From RUG191 sp045642225 (GTDB taxonomy: Bacteria; Bacillota; Clostridia; Lachnospirales; Lachnospiraceae), in assembly GCA_045642225.1 (NCBI GenBank), contig JAZUIN010000119.1:5889-69888 (forward strand): a DNA stretch of 64,000 bases. The letters are read 5' to 3'. Within the stretch, counting starts at the first letter, position 1. Every line of letters begins with the position of its first letter. The notes below the pieces were generated by a model, which was given only the letters and a program-made list of their open reading frames with translations, had not been told where the DNA came from and made no database searches. This document shows positions 25,795 through 34,358 of the stretch, in pieces. The position numbers and the translations under genes are program-made.

Positions 25795-26214
25795 TTATTT
25801 TACTATCTTAGCTAATACTCCATGAATAAATCCTGCTGATTTATCTGCTCCATATAATTTGGCAATTTCTAGTGCTTCATTAATAACTATTCCTGCATCA
25901 AGCTTGTCATATTTGAATTCATATGTTGCAACACGAAGTACAGCTATCTCTACCTTACCAATTCTGTTTAACTTCCAGTTATCTGCTGCATCTTCTATCA
26001 AAGCATCTATTTCATCTATGTTGAGATAAATGTTCTTGCACTTATCACAAATTGCTTCCTTGTCTTCATCACTAACATCTTCCATCGTTAGTGCATATGT
26101 CTCTATTAAATTATCCAAATCAGAAACAACTTCTTCCTTGTCTGAATAATTCAATTGAAATATACCTTTAAATACTTCTATTCTAAATTTTCTTTTTGAA
26201 AGTTTATTAGCCAT
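25795..26214 (-). CDS. nusB: Transcription antitermination factor NusB
   Basis: NusB with NusE (S10) binds boxA in rRNA leaders and supports antitermination. The 139-residue product has the all-helical family pattern: an N-terminal KRKFRIEVFKGIFQLNY, the NWKLNRIGKVEIAVLRVATYEF block and the C-terminal INEALEIAKLYGADKSAGFIHGVL, all strongly conserved. AAGGAG precedes the ATG. It is the first gene of the operon running to recN, because a strong terminator at 26279-26307 separates it from the Asp23 gene. Confidence 0.94.
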   Translation of the reverse strand: MANKLSKRKFRIEVFKGIFQLNYSDKEEVVSDLDNLIETYALTMEDVSDEDKEAICDKCKNIYLNIDEIDALIEDAADNWKLNRIGKVEIAVLRVATYEFKYDKLDAGIVINEALEIAKLYGADKSAGFIHGVLAKIVK

Positions 26215-26278
26215 ATTAGCTCCTTTATGCTTGTATTTTATCTTATCTTTCTACATTTCCCATATCTTAAAATAATCA

Positions 26279-26307
26279 TAAAAAATAGGGTGGAATCCTC
26301 CACCCTA
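26279..26307 (-). terminator. Rho-independent terminator of the Asp23 gene
   Basis: TAGGGTGGA and TCCACCCTA form a perfect 9-bp stem around 4 bases; on the minus strand six T's follow. It lies 36 bases after the Asp23 stop and upstream of nusB. Confidence 0.93.
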
Positions 26308-26342
26308 AATTATACCATATTTTGTTATAAATAAAACAATTA

Positions 26343-26708
26343 TTACATATTCTCAGTTGCAACACTTGCAATCTTAATATCAACACCAGCAACAGTCATA
26401 CCAGTCATGCTTTCGATAGTGTTCTTAACCTTATCTTGTACAGCTTCGCATACCTTTGGAATCTCATATCCATAAGCTAATTCAAGTGCCATTCTAACAA
26501 CGATATTGTTATCTTCATCACATTTCACTTTAACACCCTTAGCTAATTTGCTTGGGCTTGACTTAGTAATCATATCATTAGTGATATTACCTACAAGTGA
26601 ATTAACACCTTCTACTTCTGTTGCTGACAAGCCAGCTACAATTGACATTACCTCTGCAGCAACGCTAACACCTTCATTTATTACAAAACTCATTCCTTCT
26701 TCAGCCAT
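26343..26708 (-). CDS. Asp23/Gls24 family envelope stress protein
   Basis: The 121-residue product matches the Asp23/DUF322 domain: an N-terminal INEGVSVAAEVMSIVAGLSATEVEGV, a central basic strand and VRMALELAYGYEIPKVCEAVQDKVK followed by MTGMTVAGVDIKIASV. Members are small cytoplasmic proteins linked to cell-envelope stress. GGAGGCGG precedes the ATG, and it has its own terminator, so it is a short unit ahead of nusB, the usual Clostridia position. No promoter stands out besides a TATAAT (on the minus strand near 26750) without a good -35 box. Confidence 0.9.
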   Translation of the reverse strand: MAEEGMSFVINEGVSVAAEVMSIVAGLSATEVEGVNSLVGNITNDMITKSSPSKLAKGVKVKCDEDNNIVVRMALELAYGYEIPKVCEAVQDKVKNTIESMTGMTVAGVDIKIASVATENM

Positions 26709-26794
26709 AATCCGCCTCCATTAAATTCATTTATTTTTACAAATACAAGACCTATTATATCATAAGTCCTGTAATTCTTGTAGTAGTATTTTAC

Positions 26795-27871
26795 TTATTG
26801 ATTTTCATTCATCTTAAGCAACTTAGCAGCTTGATCTGCTGCAATTAAAGCATCAATAATTTCTTGAATATCACCATTCATAATTTTGTCTAACTTATAC
26901 AATGTAAGATTAATTCTATGATCGGTCACTCTTCCATCTGGGAAATTATAAGTTCTAATCTTCTCTGATCTATCACCAGTACCTATTTGAGAAAGCTTCT
27001 CAGCAGATTCTTCAGCAATCTTACGTTGTAATTGCAAATCATAAAGCTTTGTCTTAAGTAATGCAAAAGCTTTATTCTTATTCTGCAATTGAGACTTCTC
27101 AGTTTGAGAATAAATAACGATATTTTCTGGGTAATATGTAAGACGAACAGCCGAATCAGTTGTATTTACACACTGTCCACCATTACCTGACGCACGCATT
27201 ACGTCAATTCGGATATCCTTCTCGTCGATTTCAATATCAATGTCCTCTGCTTCTGGCATTACCGAAACTGTTGCTGTACTAGTGTGAATTCTTCCACCCG
27301 ACTCAGTCTTAGGAACACGCTGTACTCTGTGTACACCTGATTCGTATTTGAGAATAGAATATGCACCTTGTCCATTTACCATAAAGCACACATACTTAAT
27401 TCCACCAATTCCAATTTCTTCTAATTCAGCAAGCTCTGTCTTCCAGCCTTGAGACTCTGCATAATGCACATACATTCTATAAAGCTCTGCCGCAAATAAT
27501 GCTGACTCATCTCCACCTGCAGCCGAACGAATTTCAACAACAACATTCTTGTCATCATTAGGGTCTTTAGGCAATAACAAAATCTTAAGCTCTTCTTCTA
27601 ATTCTTCTACTCTCGCTTTAGATCCGTTAAGCTCTTCCTTTGCCAATTCTCTAAGCTCTTCATCAGATTCCTCATCTAACATTGCTAAAGAGTCCTCGAT
27701 ATTTTGCTTGTTTTGCTTATATTCTTGAAATGCTTTAACGATTGGTGCCAAATCACTTTGTTCCTTCATCAAAGCCTTGAATCTATTATTATCTGAAGCA
27801 ACATCTGGTTCAGACAATAAGCTCATCACTTCTTCATATCTAATTACTAAGTCTTCTAATTTATCAAACAT
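26795..27871 (-). CDS. prfA: Peptide chain release factor 1
   Basis: RF1 reads UAA and UAG stop codons and releases the peptide. The GGQ catalytic loop is in RASGNGGQCVNTTDSAVR. The expected codon-recognition tripeptide region of RF1 lies in HRVQRVPKTESGGRIHTS, with PKTE between the helices. At 358 residues it is full length. AAGGAGACTGAAA precedes the ATG. It follows prmC, whose enzyme methylates the Gln of GGQ, by 64 bases. Confidence 0.96.
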   Translation of the reverse strand: MFDKLEDLVIRYEEVMSLLSEPDVASDNNRFKALMKEQSDLAPIVKAFQEYKQNKQNIEDSLAMLDEESDEELRELAKEELNGSKARVEELEEELKILLLPKDPNDDKNVVVEIRSAAGGDESALFAAELYRMYVHYAESQGWKTELAELEEIGIGGIKYVCFMVNGQGAYSILKYESGVHRVQRVPKTESGGRIHTSTATVSVMPEAEDIDIEIDEKDIRIDVMRASGNGGQCVNTTDSAVRLTYYPENIVIYSQTEKSQLQNKNKAFALLKTKLYDLQLQRKIAEESAEKLSQIGTGDRSEKIRTYNFPDGRVTDHRINLTLYKLDKIMNGDIQEIIDALIAADQAAKLLKMNENQ

Positions 27872-27935
27872 TTTCAGTCTCCTTTATTTCAGAATAAATA
27901 TAACACACTTTGCGAAATCAACCAATTATACTCCG

Positions 27936-28838
27936 CTACAAATGTCCTATAACTACTCTATCTAATCCTGCCAAGTCTTTGTATGTCTCAACTTCACAAA
28001 AGCCTTCATGATTCATAAGCTCTGTAACAGCTAATGCTTGATCAAAGCCTATTTCAAATGCTAAATAACCATTTTCAAGAAGATATTCTTTTGCACCTTT
28101 AATTATATTTCTATAGAACTTGAGTCCATCAACATCTCCATCTAACGCCATAAAAGGATCATGTAGCTTTACTTCACTTTCAAGCTCCTCAATATCCTTT
28201 GTAGGTATATAAGGCGGATTCGAAACTATTATATCAAATTGAGTAGGATATTCCATTAATGAATTATATGAAATATCATCGTTTTTCTCGCTAGAATTGT
28301 TGCACTTTAACGCAGAAAATAAGTCACCTTGAAGAAATTTGATTTTTGCTTCTAATTTCTTAGCATTTTCACGCGCTACAAGAAGTGCATCTATGCTCAA
28401 ATCTGTTGCTACAACATTAACCTTTCGTGTTTTAATCATTTCTTTATAAAGAGTAATTGCAATGCATCCACTTCCAGTACACATATCTAATACATTAACA
28501 TTTTCACCAAATGGAAGCTCTAACACCTTCTCAATTAAATTCTCAGTATCAAAACGCGGAACCAAAACATTTTCATTTACAATAAAATCATAACCGTAAA
28601 AATTCTGTATTCCCGTTATATGTTGAAGCGGAACATGATTACTTCTTCTAGCAATCACCTCTTTGTAAGTAGCTAATTTATCTTCGCTAACATTGTCAAA
28701 ACCATTTAACCTTACTAAATTAACATTTTCATCCAAAACAAATGCAAGCAAACTCAAAGCATCAAATTCTGCCTCTTCTATATCAGCATTTTTTAGTTCT
28801 TTGGCTCCAAAAGATATACATTCTTTTATAGTCATCAT
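27936..28838 (-). CDS. prmC: Release factor glutamine methyltransferase PrmC
   Basis: PrmC N5-methylates the glutamine of the GGQ loop in RF1 and RF2. The SAM site is VLDMCTGSGCIAITLYKE and the catalytic NPPY is in DIIVSNPPYIPTKDIEEL. The N-terminal helical domain binds the factor. At 300 residues it is slightly longer than usual, with an insert of about ten residues near KCNNSSEKNDDISYNS before the NPPY motif. Two ATG codons are adjacent at the start (MMTIKEC); the ribosome site is weak (AGAGAAAG). It sits between DUF1385 and prfA. Confidence 0.94.
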   Translation of the reverse strand: MMTIKECISFGAKELKNADIEEAEFDALSLLAFVLDENVNLVRLNGFDNVSEDKLATYKEVIARRSNHVPLQHITGIQNFYGYDFIVNENVLVPRFDTENLIEKVLELPFGENVNVLDMCTGSGCIAITLYKEMIKTRKVNVVATDLSIDALLVARENAKKLEAKIKFLQGDLFSALKCNNSSEKNDDISYNSLMEYPTQFDIIVSNPPYIPTKDIEELESEVKLHDPFMALDGDVDGLKFYRNIIKGAKEYLLENGYLAFEIGFDQALAVTELMNHEGFCEVETYKDLAGLDRVVIGHL

Positions 28839-28868
28839 CTGTCAACTTTCTCTATGCAAAATATCAAT

Positions 28869-29816
28869 CTAATCCTCTGACGAAAAGCACTCTTTATTCT
28901 CTTCCTGAAAATTCTTCCAGTCAAACACAGCTTCAACGCTCGTAATACCAACCTCTATCATATCATCATCTGGTTCTCTTGTAGTAAGACGCTGCATCCA
29001 CATTCCTGGTGCCGACAAAATATCGATAAGCTTGTTATCAAACTTACCCATAATCCTTAACACTTCATAAGAAATCCCAGCTATTACTGGCACAAGAGCA
29101 AGTCTTGCAACAACCTGAAGCAATGTATTATCAAAGCGAATAAACATAAAAACAAGAACACTTATAAGTAAAACAATAAGTAAAAAGCTTGTGCCACATC
29201 TCTTATGAAGCCTTGAGCTTTTCTTAACATTTTCAAGATTAAGCTCCAAGCCATGTTCGATGCAATTAATACATTTGTGTTCAGCACCGTGATACATGAA
29301 TACTCTTCGAATATCTTCCATTCGAGATATAAGCGCTATATAAGCAACAAAAATTGCGACTCTTATTACACCTTCTATCAAGGCAAGCAAGCTCTGGTTC
29401 CCAATCCAGTTCACTAGAAACTTTGACAAGAAATATGGCAAGCAAAAGAATACTCCCATCGCAATAATGAATGAAAGAATCACGGTAAATGTCATTTCGG
29501 CAGTTTCTTTCTTCTTCTTCTTTGCTTCTAACTCTTCTAATTCTTCCTTTGAAAGATTATCCTTGTTATCCTCTTCCTCTTCAAAATACGAAGCTGATAT
29601 AAGCAGTGTCGATATTCCTAAGCTTAGTGAATCAATAAATGCTACAACACCCCTTATGATAGGAATTTTATTAACTGTATCTCTATTATATTTTTGAGTT
29701 TTATTTGTGACCTCAATTTTGTTTTCAGGAGTTCTAACTGCAACGGCATAGTTTTTACCGTTCTTCATCATGACTCCTTCCATAACAGCTTGGCCACCAA
29801 CACCAGAATATTTCAT
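28869..29816 (-). CDS. DUF1385 membrane protein
   Basis: The start MKYSGVGGQAVMEGVMM is the hallmark of the DUF1385 family (YqhQ of Bacillus). About four to five membrane helices follow, with the conserved MYHGAEHKCINCIEHG between them and LHKRCGTSFLLIVLLISVL after. A highly charged stretch (EEEEDNKDNLSKEELEELEAKKKKK) lies between the first helix and the second. The family function is not settled. It is linked by position to rpmE and prmC in many Clostridia. A terminator hairpin (29829-29860) sits directly upstream, and AGGTG lies just past its T run. Confidence 0.88.
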   Translation of the reverse strand: MKYSGVGGQAVMEGVMMKNGKNYAVAVRTPENKIEVTNKTQKYNRDTVNKIPIIRGVVAFIDSLSLGISTLLISASYFEEEEDNKDNLSKEELEELEAKKKKKETAEMTFTVILSFIIAMGVFFCLPYFLSKFLVNWIGNQSLLALIEGVIRVAIFVAYIALISRMEDIRRVFMYHGAEHKCINCIEHGLELNLENVKKSSRLHKRCGTSFLLIVLLISVLVFMFIRFDNTLLQVVARLALVPVIAGISYEVLRIMGKFDNKLIDILSAPGMWMQRLTTREPDDDMIEVGITSVEAVFDWKNFQEENKECFSSED

Positions 29817-29828
29817 AAAAACACCTAT

Positions 29829-29860
29829 AAAAAAAGATAAGGTTGAGAATAACTCAACCC
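29829..29860 (-). terminator. Terminator between rpmE and DUF1385
   Basis: GGTTGAG and CTCAACC pair perfectly around 5 bases; on the minus strand TTATC and seven T's follow. It lies 17 bases after rpmE and just before the DUF1385 ribosome site, so it would reduce rather than exclude read-through. Confidence 0.85.
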
Positions 29861-29876
29861 TACCAAAAGTTCTTTT

Positions 29877-30080
29877 TTACTGTCCAATACCATACTTCTT
29901 ATTGAACTTGTCAATACGTCCACGAGCTTGTGTAGCCTTTTGTTGTCCAGTGTAAAATGGATGACACTTAGAACAAATTTCTACGTGGATGCTTTCCTTT
30001 GTAGATCCTGTTACAAATGTGTTACCGCAGTTACATGTTACTGTAGCTTGGTAATAATCTGGATGGATTCCTTCTCTCAT
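29877..30080 (-). CDS. rpmE: 50S ribosomal protein L31
   Basis: The 67-residue product starts MREGIHPDYYQATVTCNCGN and has the second metal pair in ICSKCHPFYTG, so it is the zinc-binding (four cysteine) form of L31. GAGAGGTG precedes the ATG. A perfect promoter (30182-30210), a folded leader and a following terminator make it a single-gene unit between rho and DUF1385. The cysteine form is normally used under zinc sufficiency; no cysteine-less paralogue is in the window. Confidence 0.97.
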   Translation of the reverse strand: MREGIHPDYYQATVTCNCGNTFVTGSTKESIHVEICSKCHPFYTGQQKATQARGRIDKFNKKYGIGQ

Positions 30081-30175
30081 AATTTCACCTCTCTAATTCT
30101 AATGGTTTCCGACCATTAATGATACTCAGTTTAACGATGAGCCTCACACTTACTATTTACATCCCGATAAACAGC
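30081..30175 (-). promoter_or_regulatory. Candidate L31 leader (autoregulatory hairpins)
   Basis: Between the promoter and the start codon the leader contains AATGGTC/ACCATT around GGAA close to the ribosome site, and an upstream CTCAT/TGAG arm. L31 leaders in Firmicutes have been reported as ribosomal-protein leader candidates. I cannot align this one to a model, so the match is by position and structure only. Confidence 0.4.
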
Positions 30176-30181
30176 TTGTTT

Positions 30182-30210
30182 ATTATATCATGATGCAAGC
30201 AGCATTGCAA
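30182..30210 (-). promoter_or_regulatory. Sigma-A promoter of rpmE
   Basis: TTGCAA (30205-30210) and TATAAT (30182-30187) on the minus strand are 17 bases apart, about 100 bases before the rpmE ATG. Confidence 0.75.
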
Positions 30211-30236
30211 GTATTTTATTACAAAACCACCTTTAA

Positions 30237-31559
30237 TTAAAATGACTTTCTTTTATTTATCTGATTTACAACATCTGAATTGCTCTTAGTCTTTGCAAAT
30301 AGTGAAAGAATATTTTCAACAGCTTCATCTGACTTATAACCATTAAGTCCTTTACGCATAAAGTCTACTGCTTCTAATTCGTCTTTACTCAATAATAAAT
30401 CTTCTCTACGTGTACCAGATTTCTTAATATCAATCGCAGGGAATACACGTTTTTCAGAAAGCTTTCTATCAAGCACAAGCTCCATGTTACCAGTACCCTT
30501 GAATTCTTCGAATACAACGTCATCCATCTTACTTCCTGTATCTACAAGCGCAGTTGCAAGAATAGTAAGACTTCCGCCTTCTCTCATATTTCTCGCTGCA
30601 CCAAAGAATCTCTTTGGCATATGAAGAGCTGCTGGATCCAAACCACCTGATAAAGTTCTACCACTTGGTGGAACTGTTAAGTTATAAGCACGTGACAATC
30701 TTGTGATTGAGTCAAGCAAAATCATTACATCCTGCTTATGTTCTACAAGACGCTTTGCACGCTCAATTACCATTTCTGATACTCTCTTGTGATGTTCTGG
30801 AAGTTCGTCAAATGTTGAATAAATAACCTCAGCATTTTTACCCTCGATAGCTTCCTTAATGTCTGTTACTTCTTCAGGACGCTCATCAATAAGAAGTACA
30901 ATAATGTGCATATCAGGATTTGCTTCTTTAACTGATGCTGCAATTTCTTTAAGAAGTGTTGTCTTACCAGCCTTAGGTTGAGAAACAATCATACCTCTTT
31001 GTCCTTTACCTATAGGAGAAATAAGGTCAACAATTCTCATAGAAGTAGAACTCTTTGCTCTTTCTAAATGAATTCTTTCATTTGGAAAAATAGGAGTCAA
31101 ATCCTCAAAGTTAGGACGCTTCATAACTTCCTCTACTGAATATCCATTTACAGACTCAGTTTCATACAATGCCGCAAACTTGTCATTTGGATTATTTCTT
31201 CTCGTTGTTCCCTTGATAATATCTCCCGTTTTGAAGTTAAGCCTTCTAATCTGCTGTGGCGATACATATACATCATCTTCGCCTGGCAAATAGTTCGCAC
31301 AACGAATAAATCCGTATCCATCATTTAACACCTCTAAAATACCATTCGCTGGCTTTGAAGGTACTGCTTCTACTTCTTTAGTCTCGCCCTTATTTTCTTC
31401 TGTTGTATTACTTGAATCAGCTTCATTAGCTGCAGACGAACTATTAAGCAATGCGTCTACTAACTCACCCTTTTTCATTCCAGTAATACCCTTAATACCC
31501 TTTTCTTTTGCTAAGTCCTTAAGAACTGCAACAGATAAACTTTCTAATTTTTCTCGCAT
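30237..31559 (-). CDS. rho: Transcription termination factor Rho
   Basis: Rho is the hexameric RNA helicase that ends many transcripts. It has the N-terminal Rho-N helices (LSVAVLKDLAKEKGIKGITG), a short Asn/Glu/Ser-rich linker at about 38-65, the RNA-binding cold-shock-like domain (GILEVLNDGYGFIRC) and the ATPase domain with Walker A SQPKAGKTTLLKEI, Walker B VMILLDSITRL and the Q-loop region. At 440 residues it is of normal size without the large insert found in some Clostridia. ATG at 31559 is preceded by AAAGGATAATTATAGGG. The leader holds a 13-bp palindrome at 31622-31634. Confidence 0.96.
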   Translation of the reverse strand: MREKLESLSVAVLKDLAKEKGIKGITGMKKGELVDALLNSSSAANEADSSNTTEENKGETKEVEAVPSKPANGILEVLNDGYGFIRCANYLPGEDDVYVSPQQIRRLNFKTGDIIKGTTRRNNPNDKFAALYETESVNGYSVEEVMKRPNFEDLTPIFPNERIHLERAKSSTSMRIVDLISPIGKGQRGMIVSQPKAGKTTLLKEIAASVKEANPDMHIIVLLIDERPEEVTDIKEAIEGKNAEVIYSTFDELPEHHKRVSEMVIERAKRLVEHKQDVMILLDSITRLSRAYNLTVPPSGRTLSGGLDPAALHMPKRFFGAARNMREGGSLTILATALVDTGSKMDDVVFEEFKGTGNMELVLDRKLSEKRVFPAIDIKKSGTRREDLLLSKDELEAVDFMRKGLNGYKSDEAVENILSLFAKTKSNSDVVNQINKRKSF

Positions 31560-31621
31560 ATTAACCCTATAATTATCCTTTCGTAAATGTTAAATATAAT
31601 TTTAAATAAAATGTGAAATCA

Positions 31622-31634
31622 TGTCGATTCGACA
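31622..31634. promoter_or_regulatory. 13-bp palindrome upstream of rho
   Basis: TGTCGA-T-TCGACA is a perfect palindrome 63-75 bases before the rho ATG, extendable with a further C/G pair. It may be an operator or an RNA hairpin in the leader. Confidence 0.3.
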
Positions 31635-31697
31635 AGAATTTTTACAATTTTTGACTAATGATAGTATAACACACATTTCAAAATAAGCAAGAACAAT

Positions 31698-31734
31698 AAT
31701 AATAAAAGTGCTCTGACTTCTAAATCAGAGCACA
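31698..31734 (-). terminator. Rho-independent terminator of putP
   Basis: GTGCTCTGA and TCAGAGCAC form a perfect 9-bp stem around 8 bases; on the minus strand TTTTATTATTATT follows. It lies 22 bases after the putP stop. Confidence 0.9.
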
Positions 31735-31756
31735 TAACAATCAAAATTATTTATAT

Positions 31757-33286
31757 TTATTTAATATTTACAGACTCAAATTCTTCTACAATTTCTTCGC
31801 TTGGCTTTGCTGTACATAATGACACAACAACAATTGCAATACAAGCAACAATAAATGCAGGAAGAAGTTCATAAATATCAAGCACTCCACCAAGTGGACG
31901 AACTGCATATTTCCATACAAATACCATTATACCACCTGCAAGCATTCCTGCTAACGCACCCCATTTATTTGTTCTCTTCCAGAACAAAGAGAATAGCATT
32001 ACAGGTCCAAAAGCTGCACCAAATCCAGCCCATGCAAATGATACAATCTTAAATACAGAGCTATCAGGATTCCAAGCCAAAATAGCAGAAACTATAGCTG
32101 TAACAAGAACTGTCACTCTAGCAATCCAAACTTCATTTTTCGCATTAATATTTAACTTAAAAGTATCCTTCAATAAGTTCTGTGACATACTTGAAGCTGA
32201 AGCAAGTAACTGCGAATCTGCAGTAGACATTGTACAAGCCAAAATACCAGCCATAATAAGACCAGCAAGTAGTGCAAAGAATACTCCATTTTGACTGATA
32301 AGATTAGAAATCTGAATGATTATAGTTTCAGAATCTGCACTAGTAGTTAAATATGGAATTACTCCATTAGCTGATATTGCGTTACCGATAATACCAATCA
32401 AAATTGCAACAGACATTGCTATAACAACCCAAATACTACCAATTCTTCTAGATGTCTTAAGTGTTCTCTCATTCTTGCATGCCATAAATCTAAGTAAAAT
32501 GTGTGGCATACCAAAATAACCTAAGCCCCATGCCATTGTAGAAATTATAGTAATTCCACTGTAATTCTCTGCAACTCCCGCATTATAGGTTGAACCAAAA
32601 CTAATATATCCATTTAAGCTTTGTGCATTATCAACTACATTTGCCCAACCTCCTGCATATTGAATACCGAAGAATACAATAACAACCAATGCAATTGACA
32701 TAACAATACTTTGAATCAAATCAGTTGTTGATACAGCGCTAAATCCACCAAGCATTGTATAGCCTACAACAATTGCTGCGCCTACAATCATAGCCACGTG
32801 ATATTCAACACCAAACAAGCTGCTAAATAGTGTTCCAATAGCTTTGAAACCAGATGCTGTGTATGGCACGAAGAAAATGATCATAACTAATGCTGCAATA
32901 CATGCAAGAACATTTTTCTCATCTCTATATCTCTTAGAGAAAAATTCAGGAATTGTAATAGCTTCAAGCTTAACTGAATATCTGTGTAATCTCTTAGATA
33001 CTATTAACCAATTCAAATATGTACCAATCATCAAACCAATGGCAGTCCAGCCTGCATCAGCAAGTCCTGTCAAATAAGCAAGACCAGGTAATCCCATAAG
33101 TAGCCAACTACTCATATCTGATGCCTCAGCACTCATCGCTGTAACTAATGGTCCAAGCTTTCTTCCACCAAGGTAAAATTCATTCGAAGAACCATCCGAA
33201 TTCTTCCTACTAAAATAAAATCCAATAAGTAACATGCCTAATAAATAGGCTACAATTACAATTATTATGCACACTTGTGCTGACAT
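31757..33286 (-). CDS. putP: Sodium/proline symporter
   Basis: This 509-residue protein has about 13 membrane helices and the sodium-solute symporter signatures: SNEFYLGGRKLGPLVTAMSA, ASDMSSWLLMGLPG, the YTMLGGFSAVSTTDLIQ block and LAGLIMAGILACTMSTADSQLL with the sodium-site Ser-Thr pair. These details fit PutP, which imports L-proline with sodium; other substrates of the family cannot be excluded. GGAGG precedes the ATG. It has its own terminator, and two palindromic repeats in its leader (33311-33363) may be regulator sites. Confidence 0.88.
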   Translation of the reverse strand: MSAQVCIIIVIVAYLLGMLLIGFYFSRKNSDGSSNEFYLGGRKLGPLVTAMSAEASDMSSWLLMGLPGLAYLTGLADAGWTAIGLMIGTYLNWLIVSKRLHRYSVKLEAITIPEFFSKRYRDEKNVLACIAALVMIIFFVPYTASGFKAIGTLFSSLFGVEYHVAMIVGAAIVVGYTMLGGFSAVSTTDLIQSIVMSIALVVIVFFGIQYAGGWANVVDNAQSLNGYISFGSTYNAGVAENYSGITIISTMAWGLGYFGMPHILLRFMACKNERTLKTSRRIGSIWVVIAMSVAILIGIIGNAISANGVIPYLTTSADSETIIIQISNLISQNGVFFALLAGLIMAGILACTMSTADSQLLASASSMSQNLLKDTFKLNINAKNEVWIARVTVLVTAIVSAILAWNPDSSVFKIVSFAWAGFGAAFGPVMLFSLFWKRTNKWGALAGMLAGGIMVFVWKYAVRPLGGVLDIYELLPAFIVACIAIVVVSLCTAKPSEEIVEEFESVNIK

Positions 33287-33310
33287 GTAATCTTTCCTCC
33301 TTTTTCTTTT

Positions 33311-33363
33311 AAATGTTAAGCATTTATAAACTCGCTTTAATGTTCAGCATTTACAAATGCTTA
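33311..33363. promoter_or_regulatory. Paired palindromic repeats upstream of putP
   Basis: AATGTTAAGCATT and AATGTTCAGCATT occur about 28 bases apart (near 33312 and 33340), each with AATG/CATT symmetry, and the second continues into GCATTTACAAATGC. Two phased copies between metAA and putP suggest a dimeric regulator binding on one face of the DNA. Confidence 0.4.
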
Positions 33364-33384
33364 TTATATATAAAAATTATATAT

Positions 33385-34317
33385 CTACTTCTTCACTACT
33401 CTTGCACTATCAATAAATTCATAAGGAGTTTGTTGATATACGTAGTAATTAAGCCAATTAGAATACAAGGTGTTAGCGTGTGCTCGCCAAAGCATCTGTG
33501 GCTTCTCATTAACATCATCATTTGGATAATAATTAACAGGCATTTGAATCTTCAAGCCCTTATCCAAATCTCTCTTATATTCTTTATCCAAAGTCACTCT
33601 ATCATATTCTGGATGACCCATTACAAATATTTGATCACCATCGTTAGACATACATAAGAATACTCCCGCTTCATCGGAGTCTGCTAGAATGACAAGCTCT
33701 TCATTTGAAGCAATCAAATCATAAGGGACCTCTGTATGACGAGAATGTGGCGCCATAAATAAATCATCAAAGCCTCTTACTAGTGGCACCTTTCTATTTC
33801 TCACCTTGTGCTCATATATTCCGAACACTTTGCTTTCCATTGGTTGCTTATCAATACCATAATGATAGTATAGTCCTGCTTGCGCTCCCCAACATATATG
33901 TAATGTAGATGTAACGTGAGTCTTTGACCATTCCATAATACGGCATAGTTCTTCCCAATAATCTACATCCTCAAATTCATTATTTTCAAGTGGAGCACCT
34001 GTAATAATAAGCCCATCAAAATTACTATCCTTCACTTCATCAAAGGTCTGATAGAATTTATTCAAATGACTCTTAGATGTATTCTTTGATTCATGACTTG
34101 CAACCATCATAAATGTCACATCCACTTGTAATGGCGTATTCGACAAAGAACGAAGCAATTGTAATTCTGTATCCTCCTTAAGAGGCATAAGATTTAGAAT
34201 TGCAATCTCAATCGGTCTAATATCTTGATGTGCTGCTCTATCGTCATCTATAACAAATATATTTTCATGTTCTAGAATCGCCTTCGCTGGCAATTCCGAT
34301 TGCGTTTTAATTGGCAT
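33385..34317 (-). CDS. metAA: Homoserine O-acetyltransferase (MetA family)
   Basis: MetA-family enzymes acylate homoserine at the start of methionine synthesis. The catalytic cysteine is Cys142 in HICWGAQAGLYY, with His235 and Glu237 in MGHPEYDR. Residue 111, in TGAPLENNEF, is glutamate; published work on this family links Glu111 to acetyl-CoA and Gly111 to succinyl-CoA, so an acetyltransferase is predicted despite the older succinyltransferase name. GAGAGGATTAAG precedes the ATG. It lies 41 bases after ligA and shows no SAM riboswitch, so it may be read from the ligA transcript. Confidence 0.9.
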   Translation of the reverse strand: MPIKTQSELPAKAILEHENIFVIDDDRAAHQDIRPIEIAILNLMPLKEDTELQLLRSLSNTPLQVDVTFMMVASHESKNTSKSHLNKFYQTFDEVKDSNFDGLIITGAPLENNEFEDVDYWEELCRIMEWSKTHVTSTLHICWGAQAGLYYHYGIDKQPMESKVFGIYEHKVRNRKVPLVRGFDDLFMAPHSRHTEVPYDLIASNEELVILADSDEAGVFLCMSNDGDQIFVMGHPEYDRVTLDKEYKRDLDKGLKIQMPVNYYPNDDVNEKPQMLWRAHANTLYSNWLNYYVYQQTPYEFIDSARVVKK

Positions 34318-34358
34318 TACTTAATCCTCTCTATTCAACTCAAGTAATATATCATATA

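Noticed and set aside
34318..34358. SAM riboswitch in front of metAA
   Set aside because: Only 41 bases separate it from ligA, with no room for a riboswitch.
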